From the NCBI GenBank assembly GCA_002338505.1, contig DDIK01000079.1, positions 1-11,764 on the forward strand: DNA of 11,764 nt, in the 5' to 3' direction. Below, in pieces: positions 6,304-11,764 of this stretch; positions within the stretch are counted from its first letter, which is position 1, and each line of letters begins with the position of its first letter. Origin of the DNA: Bacteriovorax sp. UBA1852 (GTDB taxonomy: Bacteria > Bdellovibrionota > Bacteriovoracia > Bacteriovoracales > Bacteriovoracaceae). The notes beneath the pieces were generated by a model, which did no database searches, was not told the DNA's origin, and saw only the letters and a list, made by a program, of their open reading frames with translations. Position numbers and translations under genes: made by a program.

Positions 6304-7359
6304 CTATTTACCTAAAACTTCAAAACCTATTTCTTCAAGCATTTGGGAAGCATCATTTGTAATGCCTTTTCTAAAGACTATAAGAGGTTTATAGTCGAGG
6401 TCAAGAAAGGTAATGAGCTCAATTAATTCTTTTTGTTGAGTAAAAATGGACTTCCTTCCATGTTCATCTAAGAGGGTACTCCTATTCATAACTTGTGAAT
6501 AATTCTTTACTTCAATTAGGTAATTCTGGTTGCCTACATTCGCTATAATATCAATCTCTTTAGACTTTATCCAATCAATAGATCTCTTCACCTTTTCTTG
6601 TAGTGTTTCACCTTCACGATCAAAGATGAGTGGAAAACGTTGTTTAAGATTGTTATATGCTTCTTGAGATATATTTTCTAGGTTATCTCTTGCTAGAGAA
6701 ACTGCTCGTGTTAAGTTTTTATTATGAATAATTTCGTCACTTGCTAGTTCATTGACATGATCCTTGAAGTAAATGCCTAAGGCATCCGCACCTTTTAGTT
6801 TCATAAAAATATCAATTTCGCCAAGGCTACCATAGAATTCTTTTTTGAAAGGTTGAAGCTTATCTTTATCATCGCGTGTTGTGGGATTATAAGTTCTAGA
6901 AAGAAACTCCTGCTCATCTCTTTTAAAGTCTTCAATCTTATTAAGCTGTTTATTTGAATAATCAATACTTCTTCTTACTCTATCTAATACTGTTTTTTGA
7001 GTAGGGTAAGTTGTTCTAAGATTCTCTAGCTCAGAGATAACTTTCTTATTTGATTGAATAATATAGTCAAATACTTCTTTATTTTTTGGCTGCCTATTGT
7101 TTTGTATTTCATATTCGCGAGAGAACTTTTTGACAGAGGGGATGTAGCTGAATACTTTCTTCATTTTTGTCTCATACCCAGGTAGCCGTGCCCCATATGA
7201 GCCTTCTTGAATTGAGATCTTATTTGTGTAATTGTTTGTTGTTTCCCATATTCTTGAGATTATTTCACTACAGTTTTGTGAGTGACTTGGGACTCTTTCA
7301 ATAACTGATGAGCAAGAAGCGAATATTAGAATAAATAGAAAAATGAAATTTTTAATCAT
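6304..7359 (-). CDS. Putative lipoprotein with PD-(D/E)XK nuclease-like C-terminal domain
   Basis: A 351-residue protein that opens with MIKNFIFLFILIFASC, a lipoprotein signal with Cys16 as the likely acylated residue (the -3 residue is Phe, slightly off consensus). Residues about 20-190 are charged and helical, with probable coiled-coil character (KVISELENLRTTYP, SIDYSNKQLNKIEDFKRDEQEF). The C-terminal part contains EIDIIANVGNQNYLIEVKNYS: Asp270, then Glu283-Val-Lys285, the D...ExK signature of PD-(D/E)XK nucleases, in the beta-hairpin setting seen in Mrr- and resolvase-type enzymes. A Gln-rich helix (FTQQKELIEL) and a further strand (YKPLIVFRKG) follow, as in that fold. Activity is unproven. 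ATG 7359 has an AAAGG ribosome binding site 7 nt away. The gene lies between the phosphatase-like and barrel genes. It could be an envelope-anchored nuclease, or an inactive binding domain. Confidence 0.72.
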   Translation of the reverse strand: MIKNFIFLFILIFASCSSVIERVPSHSQNCSEIISRIWETTNNYTNKISIQEGSYGARLPGYETKMKKVFSYIPSVKKFSREYEIQNNRQPKNKEVFDYIIQSNKKVISELENLRTTYPTQKTVLDRVRRSIDYSNKQLNKIEDFKRDEQEFLSRTYNPTTRDDKDKLQPFKKEFYGSLGEIDIFMKLKGADALGIYFKDHVNELASDEIIHNKNLTRAVSLARDNLENISQEAYNNLKQRFPLIFDREGETLQEKVKRSIDWIKSKEIDIIANVGNQNYLIEVKNYSQVMNRSTLLDEHGRKSIFTQQKELIELITFLDLDYKPLIVFRKGITNDASQMLEEIGFEVLGK

Positions 7360-7471
7360 TAGCTGACCTTTATTATTTTACAATAGTTTGAATCTATTCG
7401 TAAGTATAAGACTTTGACTCAAGTAATTTATGAATAGCAGATAAATTAAGAAAGAAGTGCCTAAGAGCGTA

Positions 7472-8242
7472 TTATTTTTTACAGATTTCTGAAACCTTTC
7501 TTATGATATGATGGTCAAGACCATGAGAACCTGAGAGATAGTCACTAATATCGAATCCATTACATTCTAGCCAGCGAGGAATATATAGAGGGCCTACTTC
7601 CATTGTCGAAGGCTCTATTAAGAATGGTATCGCATGATTCTTGTAGAGTTCGTTAATGCTGTTATTATCAATCAGTCCGAGCTTGTCTAAGCTCCATGCA
7701 ACCTCAAAAGGAGTAACGAAGGGGATCTGATCTTCAATTGGAGTGTGCTCTTTATCCATGTTATAAGCAATTCTTATGAATATGGTGAAATCAATCTGCT
7801 GGAATTCTTCTTTAATGGCCTGGTAATAATGAATGTCTTTTTCACCATTATCTCCAAAGAGGATCATTTTTGTCGGGTTTGTGTCGCGAATGATCCTCTT
7901 AAGTGTCATGACTTTATGTTGATCATCTGAAATATCATCTCGTAGATAAATGACTCCACTTGGAAAATTTCCTCTTTCTAACAAAGTCGTATGAGACCAA
8001 GACATGAGATCACGAGGAGCATTAGTCAGGTAGAAGACCTCAGCATCATTATCATCTTTTATACTATTTAGTATTTCCGCCATACCAAGAAATCTATTTG
8101 ATGTACGATATGCATTTAGAATAAGGTCTGTGAAGTCCCTTACGTGGGAGACCTTAACGGTGTCATCTATGTCAGTAACAATAACTGTTTTCGAAAAAGT
8201 ACTAAAACTTATTAGTACACTAATCAAAAGAATTTGTTTCAC
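7472..8242 (-). CDS. Exported DUF2183/App1-like HAD-fold phosphatase
   Basis: A 256-residue protein whose mature part resembles the catalytic domain of yeast App1 phosphatidate phosphatase (DUF2183, HAD superfamily). The four HAD motifs are present: DIDDT (24-28) with nucleophile Asp24 and acid Asp26, YLTNAP with Thr73-Asn74, Lys110 in DDQHKVMTLKR, and FGDNGEKD (129-136) with the magnesium ligands. FPSGVIYLRDD before the Lys is also typical. Residues 1-17 (MKQILLISVLISFSTFS) are a signal peptide cleaved before Lys18, so the enzyme should act in the periplasm or outside the cell; family members are usually described as cytoplasmic or lipid-associated. The start is GTG 8242, with GAGGAG 6 nt upstream; the ATG at 8263 would put that site inside the gene and spoil the signal peptide. 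A lipid phosphate substrate is inferred from family only. It is the first of four minus-strand exported-protein genes. Confidence 0.87.
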   Translation of the reverse strand: MKQILLISVLISFSTFSKTVIVTDIDDTVKVSHVRDFTDLILNAYRTSNRFLGMAEILNSIKDDNDAEVFYLTNAPRDLMSWSHTTLLERGNFPSGVIYLRDDISDDQHKVMTLKRIIRDTNPTKMILFGDNGEKDIHYYQAIKEEFQQIDFTIFIRIAYNMDKEHTPIEDQIPFVTPFEVAWSLDKLGLIDNNSINELYKNHAIPFLIEPSTMEVGPLYIPRWLECNGFDISDYLSGSHGLDHHIIRKVSEICKK

Positions 8243-8248
8243 GGCCCA

Positions 8249-8254
8249 CTCCTC
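8249..8254 (-). promoter_or_regulatory. Shine-Dalgarno site fixing the GTG start at 8242
   Basis: The minus strand reads GAGGAG here, 6 nt before GTG 8242. The alternative ATG at 8263 has no ribosome binding site of its own and would add MKLEEWA in front of a complete signal peptide. Confidence 0.85.
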
Positions 8255-8266
8255 GAGTTTCATTAT

Positions 8267-8302
8267 TAATAAAATCTTAAAGTAGATAGGTGAGATTGTA
8301 AA
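8267..8302 (-). promoter_or_regulatory. Candidate promoter of the App1-like gene
   Basis: On the minus strand TTTACA (8302-8297, 5 of 6) and TAAGAT (8279-8274, 4 of 6) are 17 bp apart. Transcription would begin near 8267, giving a leader of about 25 nt that holds the GAGGAG site. This placement also supports the GTG 8242 start. Confidence 0.42.
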
Positions 8303-8370
8303 AAGTTAAGAATTTAGTTGAAATTTACATGAATATAACAAACATCGTTATAAAACCTTTTAAGATGAAA

Positions 8371-8389
8371 TATAGATTTATCTATAGAT
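8371..8389. repeat. Overlapping inverted half-sites between divergent genes
   Basis: TATAGAT (8371-8377), its inverse ATCTATA (8380-8386) and another TATAGAT (8383-8389) overlap. They make a 7-bp inverted repeat with a 2-bp spacer plus a perfect 10-bp palindrome (8380-8389). The site lies in the 225-bp gap between the divergent App1-like and prc genes, about 35-50 bp above the predicted prc -10 box. It could be a regulator site; AT-rich DNA makes some chance occurrence possible. Confidence 0.4.
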
Positions 8390-8403
8390 CAAATAATTTA
8401 CCC

Positions 8404-8432
8404 TTTATTCTATCATCAACTCAGAGTAAAAT
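8404..8432 (+). promoter_or_regulatory. Candidate promoter of prc
   Basis: TTTATT (8404-8409, 3 of 6) and TAAAAT (8427-8432, 5 of 6) are 17 bp apart and predict a start near 8439, about 29 nt before ATG 8468 and upstream of the GGAG ribosome binding site. The -35 match is poor, so the call is tentative. The rest of the 225-bp gap also has TTTACA 8324-8329 with TATAAA 8349-8354, but at a 19-bp spacing. Confidence 0.3.
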
Positions 8433-8467
8433 ATGTTGATTAAGTTATTAATAAAACTGGAGTACTA

Positions 8468-10690
8468 ATGTTTCATTCACTAAAGTTCATATTCATTTTA
8501 ACAATATTGAGCGGCACCGCTTTTGGGCAAAGTTATAGCTCTCTATTAAAGAGTAGTGAGGCCGAGGCCATCATTGGACCAAAAGTCACAGATGTTCTTG
8601 AAAAAAGACATTACAACAGAATGAAAATAAATGACGATGTCTCAAAAAAAGCATTCGATAAGTTCTTAGAGAAACTAGATTATAATAAAAACTTTCTTAT
8701 GCAATCTGATGTTAAGAGTATGAAAAAGCATCACGTGAAATTTGATGACTTCATTAGAAGGGGAACTTATCCCATCGTCGATGAAGCGATGAAAATTAAA
8801 ACTGAGAGAATTAAAGCCGCAGATAAACTTAGAGAAAAAATTTTTAAGAAGCAATTTGATTTCTCAAAAAAAGAAACATTCCAGGTGGATCGTGAAAAGA
8901 GAGACTTCGTAAAGAATAAAAAAGAGTTTGAGAAAAGATGGAGAAAAGTCTTTAAGCAAGCTACTCTTTCTCGCTATGCCTCGATTATAGAAGATCAAAA
9001 ATCTCTTAAAGAAGAGTTAAAAAAAGATAAAAAGACAAAAGAGAAGAAGAAAAAAGAAAAGTCTAAAAAGAAAAAGGAAGAAGTGCTTACACGTAAGCAG
9101 ATGTTAAAAAAAGCACACGATGCAATTACTAAGAACTATAAAAGATATTTTGAGAGAGAGCTCCAAGAAGAGAGAATGGCTTATGTCTCTTATTTTATAA
9201 ATTCAGTAACTGAAATATATGATCCACATACTTCTTATCTTGCTCCAAAGAAGAAAGAAGATTTTGACATCGATATGTCTGGTAGCCTACAAGGAATTGG
9301 AGCTATCCTTTCTGAAGATGAAGGTTATATTAAGGTCATTAAAATTGTTCCAGGTGGACCTGCTTGGAGAGGTAAAGAATTGGAAGCAGAAGATATTATT
9401 CTATCTGTATCTGAGGAAGATGGTGATCCTGTTGATCTTGTTGGTATGAGGGTTGATAATGCTGTCCGCTACATTAGAGGTCCAAAGGGGAAAACAGTTA
9501 AGCTTTATGTTAAGAAAGCTGATGGTGCTAGAAAGATGATATCAATTGTCAGAGATGTCGTAAAAATTGGAGAGTCTTTTACTAAGTCTTCAGTGCTAGA
9601 AAAGAAGAATCTTAATATGAAAGTTGGTTACATACATGTTCCTAAGTTTTATAGAGAATTTCGTGGAACAGTTAATTGTACTGATGATGTTAGAGATGAA
9701 ATAAGACGTCTGAAAAAGCAAAACATCGATGGTCTTATTCTGGATTTAAGAAATAATGGTGGTGGAGCTCTCGAAGATGCTGTTTATATGTCTGGCCTCT
9801 TCATTAAGAAAGGTCCAATCGTGCAAGTTAAAGACTATGCTGGAAGCGTCCAGGTACTTGAAGATCAAGACCCCTCTGTTGAATACGGTGGCCCTTTAAT
9901 TGTTATGACTAATCGCTTTTCTGCTTCAGCTTCAGAAATCCTCGCGGGAGCACTACAAGATTATGGTAGAGCCATTATAGTGGGTGCTCCAAATTCTCAC
10001 GGTAAGGGTTCTGTTCAGGTTTTCTATGACTTTGATAGGAATCCACTGACTTCGATGATGAACCTAGGTCTTGGAGCGATGAAGGTTACTAATCAAATGT
10101 TTTACCGAGTAAATGGTAGTTCTACTCAGCATAAAGGCGTTGTCCCTGATATTATTCTTCCAGACCAATATAGTTACCTTGAAAATAGAGAGAGTGACCT
10201 AGAGTATTCTTTAAAGTGGGATAAGGTTCAACCTCTGACTTATCAGAAATGGGCAGGAAAGAAAGTTGATTATCAAAAGCTAAGATTAAAGAGTGGTAAG
10301 AGAGTTTCTACAAATAACAGATATCAAAGAATTAGTAGAAATATTAATTACCTTGTCGAAAGAAAAAAAGATACTGTCGTAAGTTTAAATCTCGACAAGT
10401 GGCTTCAAGAAAATGAAGAAGCAAAGAAAATGTCTGAGAAAACAAAAGTCACAGAAGAGAATGAGAACCTCGTAGTCTCAAACTTTGAAAAGTCCTTAAA
10501 GTCTCATGAAACTGTTAAACCTGGAGAGGAGAAACAGTGGAAAGAAGAATTTAAGCAAAGAAAAGAAGAGTGGGTAACTTCCTTAAAGAAAGATGTTGGG
10601 CTTGAAGAGGCCATGTATATAATGGCTGACGTCTTAGAACAAACATCAAAGAAGGTTGTTTATAATCAAGCAAAGAAGGCGTCGAAATAA
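8468..10690 (+). CDS. prc: Tail-specific periplasmic protease Prc (peptidase S41A)
   Basis: A 740-residue C-terminal-processing protease that degrades or trims periplasmic proteins from their C-termini; in enterobacteria Prc also controls peptidoglycan hydrolases. The signal peptide ends at AFG (residue 20). Residues about 25-265 are the Prc N-terminal domain, ending in DPHTSYLAPKKKEDF. A PDZ domain starts near 270 (SGSLQGIGAILSEDEGYIKV). The S41 core follows, with RFSASASEILAGALQDYGR giving nucleophile Ser487 and GKGSVQ giving general-base Lys513. The DUF3340-type tail begins near 575 (DQYSYLENRESDLEYSLKWD). It is longer than E. coli Prc (682), partly through a Lys/Glu-rich insertion at about 183-206. 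Ser and Lys are 26 residues apart instead of 25. GGAG stands 5 nt before ATG 8468. The stop codon overlaps the start of the next gene. Confidence 0.96.
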   Translation: MFHSLKFIFILTILSGTAFGQSYSSLLKSSEAEAIIGPKVTDVLEKRHYNRMKINDDVSKKAFDKFLEKLDYNKNFLMQSDVKSMKKHHVKFDDFIRRGTYPIVDEAMKIKTERIKAADKLREKIFKKQFDFSKKETFQVDREKRDFVKNKKEFEKRWRKVFKQATLSRYASIIEDQKSLKEELKKDKKTKEKKKKEKSKKKKEEVLTRKQMLKKAHDAITKNYKRYFERELQEERMAYVSYFINSVTEIYDPHTSYLAPKKKEDFDIDMSGSLQGIGAILSEDEGYIKVIKIVPGGPAWRGKELEAEDIILSVSEEDGDPVDLVGMRVDNAVRYIRGPKGKTVKLYVKKADGARKMISIVRDVVKIGESFTKSSVLEKKNLNMKVGYIHVPKFYREFRGTVNCTDDVRDEIRRLKKQNIDGLILDLRNNGGGALEDAVYMSGLFIKKGPIVQVKDYAGSVQVLEDQDPSVEYGGPLIVMTNRFSASASEILAGALQDYGRAIIVGAPNSHGKGSVQVFYDFDRNPLTSMMNLGLGAMKVTNQMFYRVNGSSTQHKGVVPDIILPDQYSYLENRESDLEYSLKWDKVQPLTYQKWAGKKVDYQKLRLKSGKRVSTNNRYQRISRNINYLVERKKDTVVSLNLDKWLQENEEAKKMSEKTKVTEENENLVVSNFEKSLKSHETVKPGEEKQWKEEFKQRKEEWVTSLKKDVGLEEAMYIMADVLEQTSKKVVYNQAKKASK

Positions 10691-10929
10691 TGAATGACAT
10701 AATTGATATGAGTGAAATGAATGCTCTTATGGAAATTTTAGAAAATATGGAAGATGAGCAGCTTGCTGCTCAACTTCTTAAAAAACTAAATGATAAGACT
10801 AAAGATCATGGTCAGTTGATTATAAATCGTGACCCAAATATGAGTCATGCGGAGTGGAAAGTACTATCGGATGAGGCTAAAGCTCAAGTTGATCTCGTTG
10901 TAAACGAGATCAAGTCTTATAAGTTATAA
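10690..10929 (+). CDS. Small acidic protein of unknown function, coupled to prc
   Basis: A 79-residue protein that I do not recognise. It has no signal peptide or membrane segment, so it should stay in the cytoplasm. The N-terminal half is acidic and helical (MSEMNALMEILENMEDEQLAAQLLKKLNDK); then comes a less regular stretch (HGQLIINRDPNMSHAEWKVLSDEAK) and a final helix. The ATG shares its A with the prc stop codon (TAATG, 10688-10692), the usual sign of translational coupling; AAGAAGG in the end of prc lies about 10 nt before it and may serve as ribosome binding site. The coding potential is supported by this overlap, by ordinary composition and by the frame filling the whole gap up to the facing pilT gene. 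A role beside Prc is not obvious because the two proteins would be in different compartments. Confidence 0.72.
   Translation: MNDIIDMSEMNALMEILENMEDEQLAAQLLKKLNDKTKDHGQLIINRDPNMSHAEWKVLSDEAKAQVDLVVNEIKSYKL
10889..10913. repeat. Perfect 11-bp inverted repeat at a convergent gene junction
   Basis: TTGATCTCGTT (10889-10899) and AACGAGATCAA (10903-10913) flank a 3-nt GTA loop. The repeat lies inside the last codons of the 79-residue gene and 17 nt beyond the pilT stop on the other strand. No T tract follows on either strand, so it is not a standard terminator, but it could stop or protect both converging transcripts. Confidence 0.7.
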
Positions 10930-10930
10930 A

Positions 10931-11764
10931 TTACTCTATAATTATTTGTTTTTGAAGAAAATCATTTTGAGATCTAACTGCTTTCTTTGCTTCTGACTCA
11001 GTAACAAGTCCTTTTTTAAATAGCTTATAAACATGTTGATCAAAACTCTGACACTTGATACCAAGATCGTTCGTCCCACCTTTCTCTAAGATACTATAAA
11101 TTCTTTCAAGCTGTTCATCGCCTCTAATGCATTCTTTTATACCTGGAGAAGTTACCATTATTTCTTGAGCAATGGTAATTCCTGTCTTGGACTCCTTGGA
11201 TTTAAGCATTCTTTGAGAAATTGTTGAAAAAAGAGCATCCGCTAGTCTCTTTCTGACATCATTTTGTTCATCAGGAGGAAACATAGACAACATTCTACTA
11301 ATAGTGGCAATGACATCTGTAGTATGCAGTGTTGCGAGAACCAAGTGTCCAGTCTCAGCGGCTTTAAGTGCTGTTTGTATCGCCTCTGCATCTCTAAGCT
11401 CTCCCAATAAGATAACGTCAGGGTCTTGTCTTAATGCAGCTTTTAGACCTGTTTGATAATTATCTGTATCAGTACCGACTTCTCTTTGTGAGATTCGTGA
11501 ATTTTTCTGTGGATGAATGAATTCAATTGGGTCCTCAATCGTCACAATATGTTTTGATTCTTTAGTATTTATGTAATCGATCATTGCTGCAAGTGTTGTA
11601 CTTTTTCCTGAGCCAGTTGCACCAGTTACAAGAATAAGTCCTCTTTTTCTTAGGGCTATACTTTTGAGGCTTGCGCTTAAATTAAGATCATCAATAGTAT
11701 GAATCTTCATATTTACAATTCTAAGAATGATTGCGGTCTTACCGTTGTAACGATAGAAATTATA
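10931..11764 (-). CDS. pilT: Type IV pilus retraction ATPase, PilT family (5' end outside window)
   Basis: The cytoplasmic hexameric motor of this family powers pilus retraction and twitching motility; in Bdellovibrio relatives pili are important for prey entry. The frame stays open to the window edge: codons before the ATG at 11710 read RYNGKTAIILRIVN, the conserved end of the PilT N-terminal domain, so 11710 is not the start. About 277 residues are present and some 70-95 are missing. Visible motifs are Walker A GATGSGKSTT, Asp box TIEDPIEFIH, Walker B VILLGELRDAEAI and His box ETGHLVLATLHTTD. LATLHTT favours PilT over PilU (LATLHANN). The Walker A Ala (GATG, usually GPTG), GELRD (usually GEMRD) and PGIKECIRGDE (PilT usually has AIRNLIRE) are divergent, so a second PilT paralogue is possible. 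It ends 1 bp from the facing 79-residue gene. Confidence 0.92.
   Translation of the reverse strand, partial: YNFYRYNGKTAIILRIVNMKIHTIDDLNLSASLKSIALRKRGLILVTGATGSGKSTTLAAMIDYINTKESKHIVTIEDPIEFIHPQKNSRISQREVGTDTDNYQTGLKAALRQDPDVILLGELRDAEAIQTALKAAETGHLVLATLHTTDVIATISRMLSMFPPDEQNDVRKRLADALFSTISQRMLKSKESKTGITIAQEIMVTSPGIKECIRGDEQLERIYSILEKGGTNDLGIKCQSFDQHVYKLFKKGLVTESEAKKAVRSQNDFLQKQIIIE

Noticed and set aside
8243..8263. ATG 8263 as start of the App1-like gene
   Set aside because: It has no ribosome binding site, and the GAGGAG site inside it is correctly placed for GTG 8242, which gives a clean signal peptide.
9018..9082. A-rich run in prc as a possible frameshift or slippage site
   Set aside because: The frame continues without break into a normal PDZ domain and active site, so it is a Lys/Glu-rich insertion.
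1..11764. Mobile element, CRISPR array, tRNA or rRNA
   Set aside because: No transposase, integrase, terminal repeats, regularly spaced repeats or RNA-gene-like sequence was found on reading either strand.

Overview
The window looks like a chromosomal segment of an AT-rich, Gram-negative member of the Bdellovibrionota, most likely the Bacteriovoracales (Bacteriovorax/Halobacteriovorax/Peredibacter type predatory or saprophytic bacteria). The best marker is a TIGR02147-family protein at 3434-4252, a family concentrated in Bdellovibrio relatives and Fibrobacter. An outer-membrane barrel protein, a Prc-type periplasmic protease and a PilT-type twitching ATPase fit a diderm with type IV pili. The assignment is inferred from protein families and base composition only; the genus cannot be fixed here.

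Layout. 1-524 (+) is the 3' end of aconitase acnA, closed by a strong intrinsic terminator. 645-1835 (+) is an alpha/beta-hydrolase fused to an OsmC domain. 1914-3413 and 3434-4252 (+) are a VAO/PCMH-type FAD-linked oxidase and the TIGR02147 regulator, 20 bp apart and probably co-transcribed. Facing them, 4258-8242 (-) is a run of four genes whose products all carry export signals: reading in the direction of transcription, a DUF2183/App1-like HAD phosphatase, a lipoprotein with a PD-(D/E)XK-like nuclease core, a small outer-membrane beta-barrel, and an M14 zinc carboxypeptidase. Diverging from it, 8468-10690 (+) is the tail-specific protease prc, with a translationally coupled 79-residue protein (10690-10929). 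That meets the C-terminal part of pilT (10931-11764, -) tail to tail with a 1-bp gap.

Four start sites were moved from the longest open frame, using ribosome binding sites, promoter position or signal peptides: 645, 1914, 5268 (-) and 8242 (-). Two genes (1914 +, 6235 -) have a perfect TATAAT box 6 and 8 bp before the start codon and no Shine-Dalgarno sequence, so they may be leaderless.

How it may work together. The minus-strand quartet, an exported phosphatase, nuclease-like lipoprotein, barrel and carboxypeptidase, is the most interesting accessory block. It reads like a cell-envelope or prey-macromolecule processing set, although each gene may have its own promoter and a joint function is only inferred. 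No mobile element, CRISPR array, tRNA or rRNA is visible, and no stretch over 300 bp lacks a gene.
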